A DNA stretch of 64,000 bases from Doris montereyensis (taxonomy: Eukaryota > Mollusca > Gastropoda > Nudibranchia > Dorididae): contig JAXRKP010001329.1 of NCBI GenBank assembly GCA_037039925.1, positions 2,501 to 66,500 of the forward strand, given 5' to 3'. Shown piece after piece: positions 10,404-22,750 of the stretch. The notes beneath the pieces were generated by a model. That model worked only from the letters and a program-made list of their open reading frames with translations. It did no database searches and was not told where the DNA came from. Made by a program: the position numbers and the translations under genes. The first letter of the stretch is position 1. Each line of letters starts with the position of its first letter.

Positions 10404-10444
10404 AATGGGAACTGATAAAGAAAGAAAGAAAGACGCCCCAATAT

Positions 10445-10980
10445 ACCGGATCTTGATTGTGGCACTATAAAGGCAGAATACTAATAATAGCAAACATTTG
10501 TCTTTTGAGTTTTAGATGTGCCCTTATATTTTTGTATGGTGCAAACTATCAATACTCCTATTAACTTCCCAAGTACTTGTGGATGCTATCGTGCTGTTTG
10601 TTAGTAGTCTTATAAAAAGCTGGATATCGGCTGATGTGCTGTTTAGGTCGATGCTATCGGCTCAAATAACCTCGGACAAGGGGCTTGTGATAGGCCTTAT
10701 TCAGCCATGTATTCTTAGTCTTAGAACAAAAAGTAGGGACATTTCATTAAATGTATTAAAATATGAACCATCTTTGACAGGATCTGTATCAAAATAACAG
10801 TATTATATTAAAAACCTAGGTCTATATGATCCCATAACACGAATCTGTGATAAATGTATGTGTATTGCTTTGTTGGCCTAAATAACCAGGATATAGGCTG
10901 ATGTGCTGTTTAGGGTCGATACTATCAGCCCAAATAACCTGGGACCAGGGGTTTGTGCTATTTAAGCCATATTTTACCCA
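10445..10980 (+). repeat. Repeat hosting LINE copy B (right part)
   Basis: This continues the target repeat. It contains a direct repeat of about 80 bp: 'ctgatgtgctgtttagg' near 10630 and again near 10895, each followed by 'tcaaataacct' or 'cccaaataacct'. No ORF of interest. Confidence 0.45.
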
Positions 10981-11054
10981 ATTATACTTTGCAATTTATA
11001 TATCAAGGAAAAGATATAATTGATGAAATGAAGAGAATCCCTTTGTTATTAAAA

Positions 11055-11960
11055 ATGAAGTATGTTCATTTGGGGGGGAGAGGAGGGGAACCCAGATTGG
11101 CAGGTTTGGGACCAAAATGTTGATTTTAAGTTCTGTGCATATTCGGATAGAACGATCATTTATCTACAAGTTTATGACAGAAAAATGTTCTAATGACATA
11201 TAATTATTTTTTTTACAAAATATTTTGTAGTGCAGAGGGTAGGTAAAAACAGTCAAAAATTTTGTTTCACTTACCCTGACACTGACTGAGAAGATGGCAG
11301 TAAAATCCGGTGTATTGGAGGCTAATCGCTAAACGTAGCAAACACTAGTTTCGCTTTGGCTTTCGCCGACACCGCATGTCGAGTTGGCCCAGTGCTGAAT
11401 GATGTAAGAGGCATGGCGCTTTCGGTGTGATGTAAACACTCTCACAAGCATAAGAATATAGGGGCAAAAAATTTGGTCATTTTGACGCCTATTTTCACAA
11501 CAGTGCACATCTAAACCTAAATTTACAATCCTCTTTACATTAGTAACAATGCCAGAGACTGTCAAAAGAGTAAGGGGGCTGCTACAAGAAGGGCAACCCG
11601 TCTGGAGCTTTTGCTTTGTTATTTTCTTTTAATTTCTTTACTTGCATTTTTGCTCGAAATGTATTTTTTCAACTAGAATTCTATCTCCTCCATCATTTAC
11701 CGACTGATTGACACACAGGTTCCTCTTGTCAATGTTAATAGAATAACGTTTTTTTTATTATCTTGTAAATGTTTTTAGAAAAATTTGTTTGCAATAAAAA
11801 TGCCATTTTTGTATATACACAATATTATGTTATTCTCAGAACAAACCCAACCTGACGGCACTCTTTAGATATCGAATGGAAAAAAATTATCTGCTCAGGT
11901 TTTGAGTGATGGGGGTTCCTATGAGAAGGCAGTTTTACCACAAATGGGACAAAACTCTTC
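11055..11960 (+). repeat. Interspersed repeat X, copy 2
   Basis: It begins near a G-run (11072-11090) with 'gcaggtttgggacca' and runs through 'cactgactgagaagatg', 'acatctaaacctaaa' and 'caggttcctcttgtcaatg' to 'ttagatatcgaatgga'. It is collinear with copy 1 but extends further at its 5' side, matching 59820-59890 in reverse complement. Confidence 0.65.
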
Positions 11961-12689
11961 TATGACACTACTGAATGGAGCAGTTCGTTTCCTTGACATG
12001 CATACCATAACAAAGGCTCAGTACTGATTCTTTCATTTTATACGACTTTTTTTTATATAGAAATGATACTAAACTAACCTTCAACACATCGGCTGTACCA
12101 TAAAAGTCGGAAATTTTGTCTACAGTATACCAAGTTGGTACTCATTTTAATTACCACAAAGTACGCTATCTGAAGAATCTACTTTTGATGAAATATTGTC
12201 AATTTATTTAAGATCGGCCGAATATCACGGGAAACATTCCGGCACCTGTTATAGTAAAAATGCAATCCCGACATGAGTATAAGGGATCTGGAGAAGTTGA
12301 AATAGGGTCGACATGAAGTATTTGATAGCCTCTCGCGATTGTATGATGTTTCAATGTATTATATTATTCTTTTATAGGTTTATATGCGAAAAAAAAACAT
12401 TAAAATAACGGAAAATAAAAAGGCGATTTTTTCAAAATATTATTTTTTGACAGTGATATGCGATCTACTGTTTTATTTATTGCCTGATTGCCCCCAAATT
12501 TAGTATATAACATCTATAAAATAAATAAAAATTCCAGCCAGTAGTTTTTTTTCGATATATCTTCAAATTTTTGCGTGATTAAATTTGTCAAAAATTGAAA
12601 GGTTACTATATGCATTTTCAAAAAATGCATAAAATGAAAACCGTTTCATTTATCCGGAAAAGCTACTGGGTGAACCTAGATATTGAACC
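11961..12689. other. CSTF1 intron, no clear feature
   Basis: AT-rich sequence between repeats X and Y. It may be part of one of these repeats, but I could not match it elsewhere in the window. No exon signature is seen. Confidence 0.35.
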
Positions 12690-12930
12690 AAAAAGACCTG
12701 TGTGCAAAGTTATAGACAAATTTATTTATAACTGCAAAAGTCTATTTGAAATGAAGTTGTTATTTTCGCTTTGAACATCCAAGATGGCTGCGTTCCGATG
12801 ACAACCATATGATAAAATTATTTTTTATATCTTTTTCAGCTAATTTAGACATGCCAAGTACAATGGTAGTGGTTAAAATTGTCTATATCAAATAATGAAA
12901 AAGAAACATGTTCAGGACCCTTCCCCCCAC
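12690..12930 (+). repeat. Interspersed repeat Y, copy 1
   Basis: The stretch 'atccaagatggctgcgt', 'agctaatttagacatgcc', 'attgtctatatcaaataat', 'aggacccttcccccc' occurs inverted at 22515-22750. Its 'atccaagatgg' core and C-rich end resemble the end of repeat X, suggesting related families. Confidence 0.65.
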
Positions 12931-12932
12931 CC

Positions 12933-15309
12933 CAATGCCTCTTTTATATCTTCTTCATATATATATATATTGTCATTGCCTTTTGGATTTTCTGGCTGAT
13001 TTCTTCTCTTAGTTTTCCTCTGAATTAATCATTACTCCTAGGTAATTGTAGCTTTGAACTTGTTTTAAATTCTCCCTGACCAATTTAAGATTTTGTGTTT
13101 TAGTTTCCCTATTTACTAGCATTGTTTTGGTTGTTTATGGATTAACTCTCATTCCTCTTTTATTTAATTGATTGTTCATCGTGTTGATATTCGACTTAAG
13201 GACCCTTTCTGATTTTCCAAACAGAACTAAATCATTGGCAAATGAAAGCATTGATACATTTATTGGTTTGAGCTTCTGCATACTTACATTCGTTTTCTTC
13301 ATTTTTGAGGATGCCTTTGCGACTGAATCCATAAATGTGATAAACAAAAAGGACTTAGGTTACAACCCTGTCTTACTCATATATCTACATCAAATGTTTC
13401 AGATACATTTCCAGCTACTCTCACTGCACATGTTGGTTTATTGTAAAAACTTTTTAATAACTTCTATTAAATTTTGCTCTACATTGTGTTCTTTTAAGAA
13501 TTGCCATAGTTCATTCATCATTACAATATCATATGCTTTTTTCCAGTCTATAAAACACAGGTGCAAGTCAAAGTTTCTTCAAGGAATTTTTCTATTATTT
13601 GTCTAAGTGTAAACATGTGGTCTTGTACACTTCTTCCTGGTCTAAATCCACTGTAATGTTCTTCAATCTGATCCTCTACTCTTTTCCTTAGTCTCATTTC
13701 AAGAATCCTGACATACACTTTTCCTGGTACACTATTTAGTGATATTCCTCTATAGTTTGAGCATTCCATAGTTGATCCTTTCCTGTGTATTGGTACTACC
13801 CTCCCTTATTCCAGTCATCTGGCACCAATTTTGACTTCCGTGCTTCTTGACATATTGCATGTAGTTGTTTGTCTGCCTCTCTCCTTTTGTTTTGAATCAT
13901 TTCTGGATAAACTTGACTGCTCCTGGGGACTTTCCTTACAGCCGTTTAGATTTCTTCCATTGAGATATCTACCTCTTCAGCTGTCTCATCTGGATTACTT
14001 GTTACTCTTACTAATTGATCTGTATTCCTTGTTTTATATATCCTGAAAGGATTATGTAATTGTTGAAAATACTTTCTCCATGTTTCCATGATTTAGCTGT
14101 CTTCTTTCATCTGGCGTTCGTAATTTGTCGTATTGGGCATGCTTTGGTCTTTCTCATACTCTTTATTGCCCCCAGAACAGCTTTTGATTTCCTTGAAAGC
14201 TTTCTTGGAGTTTTTGTCAAACTCTTCCCACTGTTCCTGTTTTGCTTTCCTAACTTCCTCTATGGCGATAGTTCTTTTATTCAAGTAATCTATCCAATCC
14301 TCTGGTATCTTTGTTTGCAAGTATTTATTCCACGCGTCCTTCTTTTTCTTTGATTTTAGTCTTGACATTCTCATTCCACCATGCTGTTCTTTTCCTTTCT
14401 CCTTTCATTTGTTTCCTACCACATACCTCTTCAGTACAACTGAGGAGTGTTTCTTTATACATTTGCCACTTTTCTTCTACTGTGCTGTCATTCAGATCCA
14501 TCTGCCTTTCATTGAGAAATCTTTTTATTCTAGATTGGTATATCTGTTTTACTATCGGTTTATTTAGTTCTTCTATAATGAGTTTAGTAGATTTCTTTTC
14601 TTCCCTTTTCGGTTTGTTCTCTTAAATAAGTAATCTCATTTTGGGAATCACAAGGTGATGGTCACTAAATATTTCAGCTCCTCTTTTTACTGTTGCGTCT
14701 ATTACTCCTCTTGATATTTCTACACTGTTGCTTACTCTAGTTTTTAAATCTCCTAAAACCATTAGGTCCAGTCTGAGTTTGAAAATCTCTGCAGCTATTT
14801 GTAACTCGTTTTCAAAGATATGTTTTTCTTCATTTGTATGCCTTCGTTTAGTCCATAAGGTATTCATAATTTAATTTCTCTTCTTTTGGTTTAATGTTTA
14901 CATCTAATAGCAGTGGGCTTATAAATTTCCAACTTTCTAGTAGTTTTTCTTTTCCTTTTATGCATTAGGAGGCCTACTCCTGCTCTAGCTGTCTTTGACA
15001 TCTATCCCTGAGAAAATTAAAGTATCATTTGGTCCTAAATTTTCTATTCCTTGTCTTTTTTTCTTTGTTTCTGTAATGGTCAAAATATCTACTTTGAATT
15101 TTTCCATTTCTTCAGCTAATTCTAACTCTTTTCCACTTGTTGCCCTGATATTCCATGTTCCAGAAATCAGTCCGTGTTCGTTTCCATGCTCGTCTTCGAA
15201 AGGTCAAACCGGGTACATCATTACATTTAGTTCTTTAAATCGGTTTGTTTTAGATAGGCAGGTGATTACCCTACTGTACCCTAGGTAGATGGCGGGGTTA
15301 CCACCTTAA
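12933..15309 (-). mobile_element. RTE-like LINE copy C, 3' part (minus strand)
   Basis: Reverse-complement copy of the LINE. The 3' end is truncated at 12933 and has lost about 390 bp of the RT tail around an (AT)n run at 12957-12972. RT, linker and degraded endonuclease follow up to 15300. The 5'UTR is interrupted at TTAA by piggyBac and resumes at 17587. ORF pieces at 13135-13347, 13548-13769, 14093-14374 and 14622-14867 carry NVSMLSFANDLVLFGK (ADD changed to AND), SGFRPGRSVQDH and DAWNKYLQTK. Confidence 0.85.
15306..15309. repeat. TTAA target site, left of piggyBac
   Basis: The tetranucleotide ttaa occurs here and at 17583-17586. At this place the LINE's 5'UTR has 'ccaccttgagg' in other copies, so the target was a one-off or mutated TTAA in this copy. 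Confidence 0.75.
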
Positions 15310-17582
15310 CCCTACCGAACCGAGTTACCGAATTTTCGGTACTTCCGTATCAGCCCCATATGCCGAAAGTTACCGAATTTTCGGTATTTGGGTTACCACA
15401 TGGAAACGAACTCAAAATAACCAACCACAGTCAAATCTCGCATTTAGTGCGTAATTAGACCTTTGCAAATGTTTGCTCCCATGTGAAAGCTTTGAGCGGT
15501 TGTTTTGAATAGAAATTTGAATAAAAATTGACCATGAAACGTGCGATTGATGAACCGAGTACCTCAACAGGAAAAAGGGCTCGATCAGTGTTGTTCACAG
15601 TTCAACAGGTCATGGATACTTTGGCCGAGTCTGACTCAGATGAGGCAGAATTTCTGCAGGAATATGCTGTGTCTAGTTCTAGCGAAAGTGACACAGACAA
15701 TGAGGAATTGGGTGATGAGAATCTTGCACCTGATGCTAGATCTAGACTGAGTGTTAGGCCTAGTGTTGAAGGAAGGGGCGTGTCTCTCAAACAGCTGGTG
15801 GGGGAGATGTTGGTGGAGATGAGGGTTGGACTAGAGACTTTGTAGCACCAACTATTCTAGATCTATACTGTGATGAATATGGGAAAGGGCCAGCGAACCT
15901 TCCTGATTCTATCACAGAAGACAGTTCGTGTTTACAATTTCTTTTTCCTTGTTCGTGGAAGCTCGATTTCTGGCAGAATTTGACAGAAAAGACAAATCTC
16001 TGTGCTCATCAAGTGCGTATAAAGAGCCAAATTCTTACCATGCAAAGAATTTCAAGGATGCCTCAGTTCAAGAAATGAAAGCCTTTATTGGACTGAGAAT
16101 ATATATGGAGTATTTGTGCGTGAAGCCGAGCTATCGGGATTACTGGGCAAATGAAGGAACTGATTTTGTTGGATTTACTCCCGGTTTCCTTAACGTCATG
16201 ACGCGAGATAGATTCTTGGCCCTCTGGACTTTTCTACATGTGATTGACGAGGAGGATACAAACATTGACAAAACTGACAAAATTTACAAGGTTAGGCCAG
16301 TTCTTGAATACCTGTTCCCAAATTTCGTCATTATTACCAGCCAAGGCAACACCTGAGCCTAGACGTAGGGATGATACCAACGAAGAATCGGCTTGGAATC
16401 AAGCAATATATAAAGGATAAACCTACAAAATGGGGTATAAAATCTTTTCTTCTGTGTGAGGGCAAGACAGGCTACGTTCTCAATGCTGAAATCTACATTG
16501 GGGCAGCACCAATGGCAATACAAGAGCTAGGCGTCATGGGAAATACTGTCGCTGCTTCTTTGACATCATGTGGGATGGAGGACAGATCGCATATCCTCGT
16601 CATGGACCGGTATTACAACGGCAACTCTGGCGAAATATTTACTGCATGAACTGAACACTGGTGTTGTTGGAACTCTTCTACAGAATAGAAGACTCTTCCC
16701 AAAGTCCTTGAAGAAAATAAAAAACTTACAAGGGGTGAAAGTCGTTATCTGTGTCAGGACAGCATCACGTGCATGGTCTGGCAGGATAGGAAGCCTATCA
16801 ATTTTATTTCAAATTACCATGATCCGCGCAAAACAATGTGGCAAACAGAAGAAACAAAGATGGTACTCTGGTTGAGATAACGATGCCACAGCTTGTCAAG
16901 GACTACAACAAGTATATGGGAGGCTGTGACAAAAAATGACCAGATGACCCGTCTTCATCGCCTGCCGCCATTATCGCTGGCCCCGGCGTCTATTTATAAA
17001 AATTTTCATGTGGGCCTGCTACAACACGTACGTCTTGTACGTTTCAGTACAACAGAAAGCTGCCGAAAAACCCTTGTTTTTTACAAGGTTTATTCAGAGA
17101 CTTTGCCTGGAGCTCATTGGTGATTATAGAACGACATCAGTTCGTAGAGGACAAAATGAAGCCTGTCCGCAACGTTTGACTCCAGGCAACCATTTCCCTG
17201 ATATTCCTTCTGGTGCCTCATCCAACCACATCTGTGCTGTGTGCATGGAAAAGCACCTCAGATACAACAGGCAGAACCCTGGAATAACTTACAAGGACAA
17301 TCCCCACAAGAAGGTGAAAGCCAATGCCTGCTGTACGCAGTGCAAAAAGTACCTCTGTGTCAAACAAGGCTCGACCTACTGGGCGGACTGGCACTCAAAG
17401 GTGGAATACTGGCGCTAGATGAAGGGTAGGCCTATTTTCTCTAATTTCCCAAAGTTTTATCTAATTCTAACCACTGGTTTCCTTGAAACAAATATTTTCC
17501 TACTCCATGTACGTTTTTTCTCTTTTTGCTCAGGAGGCCAGGTATAGGGGACTTTTAGGTCAGGGATTGAGGCCTAGTAGGG
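15310..17582 (+). mobile_element. piggyBac DNA transposon inserted in LINE C
   Basis: This 2.27-kb element starts CCCTAC and ends GTAGGG. It is flanked by TTAA on both sides and carries a decayed PGBD-type transposase. The two LINE C parts join precisely across it. Just inside the left end, 'taccgaattttcggta' occurs twice (about 15326-15341 and 15372-15387), a near-palindromic subterminal repeat that may be a transposase-binding site. TTAA flanks and CCC/GGG termini are the known signature of piggyBac. Confidence 0.93.
15528..17418 (+). pseudogene. piggyBac transposase (PGBD-like), frameshifted
   Basis: Cut-and-paste transposase (DDE, DDE_Tnp_1_7 type). The N-terminal acidic region is at 15528-15845 (DTLAESDSDEAEFLQEY). 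The core continues in other frames: VQEMKAFIGLRIYMEYL, YRDYWANEG and RDRFLALWTFLHV at 15928-16356. LSLDVGMIPTKNRLGIKQY at about 16350 has the first Asp. HILVMDRYYNGNSG at about 16590 has the second Asp. YMGGCDKNDQM at about 16920 has the third Asp. At the C-terminus, CAVC, C-C-T-Q-C and CVKQGS Cys pairs form the usual zinc-binding tail, ending WHSKVEYWR. At least four frame changes or stops make it non-functional as read. The usual first-Asp context DE is DV. Confidence 0.93.
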
Positions 17583-17586
17583 TTAA

Positions 17587-17798
17587 GGTCTACCGGGCCT
17601 TGTTATTTTCTGTCAGGGTTAACTCCCTTAGTCTGTGGTCAACCAAGACCAGCCTGCAAGGCAGCAGGTTGTTATTTTCTGTCAGGTTAACTCTCTTGCC
17701 TTTGGTCAACCAGGACCCGCCTGCAAGGCAGCAGGAGGCTTGTGGAGGGCGTGGGCTGCCTTATTCCTGTATAGATGGTTACTTGTCCAATGCCTGGA
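17587..17798 (-). mobile_element. RTE-like LINE copy C, 5'UTR remainder
   Basis: Reverse complement of the 5'UTR monomers ('gttattttctgtcagggtt', 'gcaaggcagcagg', about two units), ending near 'acttgtccaatgcctgg', the counterpart of the 5' start 'ccgggcagtgg'. It continues LINE C beyond piggyBac. Confidence 0.85.
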
Positions 17799-18197
17799 TA
17801 TACCCAAACTCAAAAGAACTTTTACTTTTACCCCCCCCCCCAAAGAGCTGATAATTTAAGAATATACACGGCGGACTCAAGTACATATAATTAGAGATTA
17901 GACAGAAAAAGCATTTCGGGATGCATATCTTACTCATCTGCAAAGAAAAACATTTGTTTTTAATGGTTTTCATTCAATTCTTTTGCCCAGATTCCATTTA
18001 TTACGAAGTCTTTTTCTTTAATAATAACTACTTTTAGTCTTATTTCTTTCTAACACTACATAAGAAATCAACAACAAACTAGACCAAGGAACATATTAAC
18101 CCCTCTATAGAAAAAACCATCAAAACCAAAAACGAGGCACAAGGAACTCAAAGTTTGTATTTATTAACCGCTACCACAAAACCTGCTGGAACCATAC
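17799..18197. other. CSTF1 intron 2 sequence
   Basis: It contains a C-run (about 17831-17841). On the minus strand there is an acceptor-like 'ttttctttgcag' followed four bases later by a donor-like GTAAGA (plus-strand 17934-17937 between them). No other feature is seen. Confidence 0.35.
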
Positions 18198-18327
18198 CTC
18201 TTCATCATGCTTGAGTCCCAACTTGACAATTTTCAACAATTTATCTGATGGTGGACACGCTGGATGGGGCTGGATGATGGCTGCCAGTCCAACAGCCAGG
18301 TCTTTGTAGCCATCATAGAACAACTGG
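18198..18327 (-). CDS. CSTF1: CSTF1 exon 2 (dimerisation domain)
   Basis: This minus-strand exon has acceptor 'ccttgcctttcag' and donor GAG/GTATGG. The first base completes AGC from exon 1. The next 43 codons read QLFYDGYKDLAVGLA, then PACPPSDKLLKIVKLGLKHDEE. This matches the N-terminal homodimerisation helices of CstF-50 (family form xLLYDGY..IAxGL....CAPSExLLxLxKLG). No frameshift occurs in this exon. It lies between a piggyBac/LINE nest and an intron rich in unclassified repeats. Confidence 0.92.
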
Positions 18328-20384
18328 CTGAAAGGCAAGGTAAATATGTATACACTGTTTATCAATGTTGGTTAAACAAGCATTATCATTTCACACACAT
18401 TATCATTGACCTTTGATAAATATCAATTAATGTAATAAAGACAATTTTTCAAGAATATTATTTATCAAGAATAATTTTATTTCATTTTTGTTACTTTGTT
18501 GCTATAACAATTGAAACTAAATTTTAAAATATTTTTTTTTATTGAGTACAGACATGTACACAATTCTCAAAGTCAAATATAATGTGTCAGGGTCCCTTGC
18601 AATGCCATGTGACTATTTAGCTGTGTTTGCCTTCCATGCATATATTTGAAAATTGTCAAAGAAAATATACTGTATACAATAATATATTCAATAATTCATT
18701 AACTAAAATGACATCACTATGACATCTATTGGTTTTAAATGTCCTCACTCTGTCTAGGCGTTTCAACTCGGCTAGTGCTGAATAGCCTCAAAATGAAACC
18801 GAGTGTTTTCAAAAGAATAAATAAGGAGAACAATCATGATAAATGCCTTTAAAACCAATGTTATCATAATGATGGACCCATAGCTGCAAAGCTTTTGTGG
18901 ATAGATTCTTATAATGCAGAGCAGTGTTGAAATTTAGCAAATAAGTTTACAACATGTTCTCGCATTAGTTAATTTTCCTACTGTGTCATATGACGATTTG
19001 GCAATGGTTTCTATCTCCCTCCCTTAAATAGTCGCAAATAAAAAACCAACAAAAAACCCCATTCAACTTGGTCTCTGATTAAGAGGCCGGCCCTCAACAA
19101 CAAAACAGTCCATTACCCGGATGGCCACTAGAGCAAAAATAAGGGGCATAAAGAAAATAACCACATATCAAATACTAATGGGGCGTTAAACGCGCAAAAT
19201 TGTCTGTCCTTGTTTCAGAAACAGATCGGTGGAAAATCTTTTGTGTGGAGCCTGAAGCCCTTATTTAATAATAGTAAAATACGAGGGAAGTGAATAACCC
19301 ACGTCATTATTCATAAATAATAATGTTATTACAAAAGCAGTATAACTACTGCTACCATCTATACACTTGTTAATAATCATTCTAAGACCGAAAATAATAA
19401 TGTTAACATTTGTGGTGATGATTATTATAATAATAGGAGAAGAAGAAGGAGAAGGAACAGGATGACCACCAGTACTGATGATCATAACAAAAACAAGAAA
19501 TAATAGAGTTGTAGTACATAACATTCTACGTGTTCCTATTTTTATAACTTATTGACTGCGTCAACATTAATATAATGTCTATTTTCTTTGTTTGCGCTGA
19601 GTTAGATTGATGCACAGTCTCACATTCTATGTGAAAGTATTATAGGATTTTGCATTGAGGAAAGCTGCAACGCATTTTTCAAATTCTATTGTTTTCAACT
19701 CGCTCGTTGGACAGAACATCTTCATTCAGAACTAGAACCTAATATAAATAGATTTAGACACAGGGAGATACAACATATTTATTTACAAGAGTGATATAAA
19801 AATCTTGATTATTAATTAGATTCTATGGCAACACAAGATAGTCAGACTTGAGCAATCTAGATTTCTAATGTTCGAAAGGGTGAAAATACAAGCACATAAG
19901 AATAAGTATATATCTAGCGCTCTGTTCTCCCGGCTGGCATTGGCAAGAATAAGTCATGAAAGGACACGCATAGGATGTTGAAGATACCATAGCAACTATT
20001 TTCCTACAATTTTATTATGTATATCTAAATAAATCTAGTCATATATGTTGATTCACATGTTTAAGTAGAAAACATTTAAGTGTTAAAGTCAGCACGTATG
20101 TCTTCTGCTGTTACTATGCAATGAATAACACTAGTAAAAAAACAGCCACGCAAAAAAGTTACCATCGATCTGGGAAGTCGCTCAATGCATCATGGGACAG
20201 ATTGGCAGGAGAATTTCATGTGTCTTCTTTTCCTATTGACCACAAAACTAGGTAAGCCTACCCATTACATCAAACAATTAGGCGTAATTCAGTTTTCATC
20301 CAGATCATTATCAATCCTTTTATTGAAGAAACTGAAAACATGCTTCTAGTTCGAATTGATTATGGTGGTGTCTTTTGATCTTAG
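18328..20384. other. CSTF1 intron 1, no recognisable feature
   Basis: AT-rich, with several short simple-sequence patches (for example 'ataataatgtt' around 19315-19440). I find no exon, RNA gene or known transposon signature on either strand. Confidence 0.4.
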
Positions 20385-20560
20385 TCAAGATATTCCAATG
20401 ACACTTGGTGACAGTGGACACAGCACAGCAGGTATTCCTGTTGCCGGCTCAGTGGCTCTCTACTCTCTCTTTCTGACGAGTAAGCACGAAACAAGACACT
20501 TACTACTGATACGCTCAATATTAAAGTATTTTTCTGAAACGACCTTGTGAGTAAATATTA
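20385..20560 (+). repeat. Interspersed repeat Z, copy 1
   Basis: 'acacttggtgacagtgg' through 'tggctctctactctct' to 'attaaagtatttttctg' recurs in direct orientation at about 25355-25510. The short ORF over it is not conserved between copies. Confidence 0.65.
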
Positions 20561-22514
20561 CATCCAATAAATTTTTTCTAGATTTATTGTTTAACCTTTA
20601 TCAGGCGGGAAAACCATATATTTGCCTGCCGCTGGTCACTCTAAGCACACCCACGCTAACGACGGGTCCCGTACATTTGCATCACTCCCAGCAAGACAAA
20701 ACGTTAGTGGCAGGTCCTGTATAACTACACTGCAGTGCACTCAAAGACAGGTTTTGGGAATGCCTTTATTTTGACCAATTACGCCAAACAGAGAAAGTCT
20801 ATTATTCTATAGGGGTGAAAGTGATAGTTCATTTCTGAGTCTAACACACACTCAATATACTTTTATAAAGAGATACAACAACACACAGGAGCTCTATCTC
20901 AAATGCAGAGTGTGGACCCTCTGCAAACTGGACAAACCAAAGACTCTTATCTTCGTCAATAGAAAGAAACCATGTTCAGGGTTGACCAATCAGAGGGAGC
21001 ATTGTGTTGATGGTTATATTGTCAAACGTCACATATGTCAAAATACATCTCCACATCTTTTTCACACAAGAATGAAGAGTTTAGAGTGTTGAAAATACAA
21101 GGGAAAATTAAAGCTTTCATCTGAGTTCAGCGACCAGCAACAAAGGGACTTTGCTCTCTCAAACAGGTACATGTCACATGGTCATGATGACATGTGGTAT
21201 TTGGACAAGAGGAAGGGCGGCCATTTGAAGTGTATAGACACTAGAAACTACAAGAATTTATCTTCCTATTTATTATATAGAAAGGACTAAGGAGGGAGGT
21301 TTAAATCCAGAAGTGGGAGGAAGATGAAAAACCACTAGATTGCGTAAGGGGAAGGAGCTCTTTGAGAGGAGGCAAATTACTATTGAACTGTAGGAAGGGA
21401 ACAGCCAAGAATACAAAAGGATTGTCACTCATGTCATTGTAAAGGAGAAGAGAAGGTGATACTAGTGATAGACATAGGGTAAGAAGGAGTTTTCAAAAGC
21501 ATGGGAAGCATATAGCTGAGGAGAGGTGTTAGGTCTGAGATAGAGTGTGTTGCTGCAGCTGGTGCGTATACACTTGTGAAAGCAATCAACCGGGGGCCTG
21601 TTTCTTTCATCATGGGAATGTGTTATCTATGCACATTGGACTCAGTCATGGGATTAGCGAAATGTGGTTGGACATATCCTCTAGTATTAGTATTATAGTT
21701 CCATCATTTTATTTAGATGTGAGAATGAAAATGATTTCTTTGGAAATAAAGATAAATGTTCATTGAAACTCTACTACATAAAATTCAACACTGCCAGCCA
21801 TGCTATTATTGAATGACTGAGTAAAGCCTGATCATGCAGCCACATGCCCCCCCCCTCCCGCTCTATATGTTACCTCATCTCTCTCTCATTTTCTTCATCC
21901 TCTCTAATCATCTTTCTTTATCTTCCTCGTTTCTCTTTATATCTCTTTTTTTTTTCCTTTCCTCTTTCTCTCTCCCCTTCTATCCCTCGCTCCCTCTCTC
22001 CATCTCTCTTATGGCAGTTGTAATTTGTTTTCTTCTTTCTTTTTGTTTACTGTTCTTCAAAGGCTTGCTTTGTTGATTAACATTGCGTGATGGGTCGTTG
22101 CACCAATGGCTCTATTAGTTTCGGCCAGCATTGTTTAGTGTTTATTCGTTTCTATGTCTCCTTGCTGCTTATAAAGGTTGGGCACACTGAAGATTTATCG
22201 GTCCTGACCCGTTTTCTATCTATTAGTATGATACCTTTCATGTTCCTCTTCATTAGTAATGGGCCAACTGCAGTATTATTCCTTTTCATGTTTAATAAAA
22301 GTAGGCTGTAATAGATGTTATAGTTAGTAAACAAAGCAATATAAGCATGATGACAATAACAAAATGAATTGCCCGCTATGTCACCTTACTCAACGAAGAT
22401 CAAAACAATCACAATAATAACAGGTATGTCGTGGTCAAGCGCGGCAGCCTCACAGCGGGCGAGAAAACTATCGGTGCCACGATCGACATTGAGGTCAGCC
22501 GCAGGTTAGCCTTA
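20561..22514. other. CSTF1 intron 1, low-complexity patches only
   Basis: A pyrimidine-rich block at about 21840-22010 (ct/tttc tracts) is the only obvious structure. The rest holds no feature I can support. Confidence 0.35.
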
Positions 22515-22750
22515 CAAGGGTCCTAAACATGTTTTTTTTATTATTTGATATAGACAATTTTAACCACTACGATTGTACTCAGCATGTCTAAATTAGCTGA
22601 AGGAAATGTAAAGAATTTTTTTCATCACATGGTTGGCATGGGAACGCCGTAATCTTGGATTTTCATTGCGAAAATACCTACAATTTCATTTCAAACATAA
22701 GCCTTTTCACTTATGAACAAAGTTGGCAATGACTTTGCACATACGTTATT
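22515..22750 (-). repeat. Interspersed repeat Y, copy 2
   Basis: Reverse complement of 12690-12930: 'agggtcctaaacatg', 'tttgatatagacaatttta', 'gcatgtctaaattagctga', then 'cttggattttcattgcg'. It continues less clearly past 22750. Confidence 0.65.

Larger units (their letters stand above)
6976..10434 (+). mobile_element. RTE-like LINE copy B, near full length
   Basis: This 3.46-kb APE-type non-LTR retrotransposon is flanked by the 10-bp duplication gccccaatat (6966-6975 and 10435-10444). Layout: a 5'UTR beginning 'ccgggcagtgg' with three tandem monomers, an apurinic-like endonuclease, a linker, an RT with conserved C-terminal domain, a very short 3'UTR and an AAAG-repeat tail. Length, single long ORF and microsatellite tail suit the RTE clade, but I cannot assign the clade firmly. 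It is the longest of the five main copies plus rearranged copy A in the window. The ORF is broken many times. Confidence 0.88.

Noticed and set aside
20356..20550. Small membrane protein ORF
   Set aside because: It lies over repeat Z and the frame is not conserved in the second copy at 25355.
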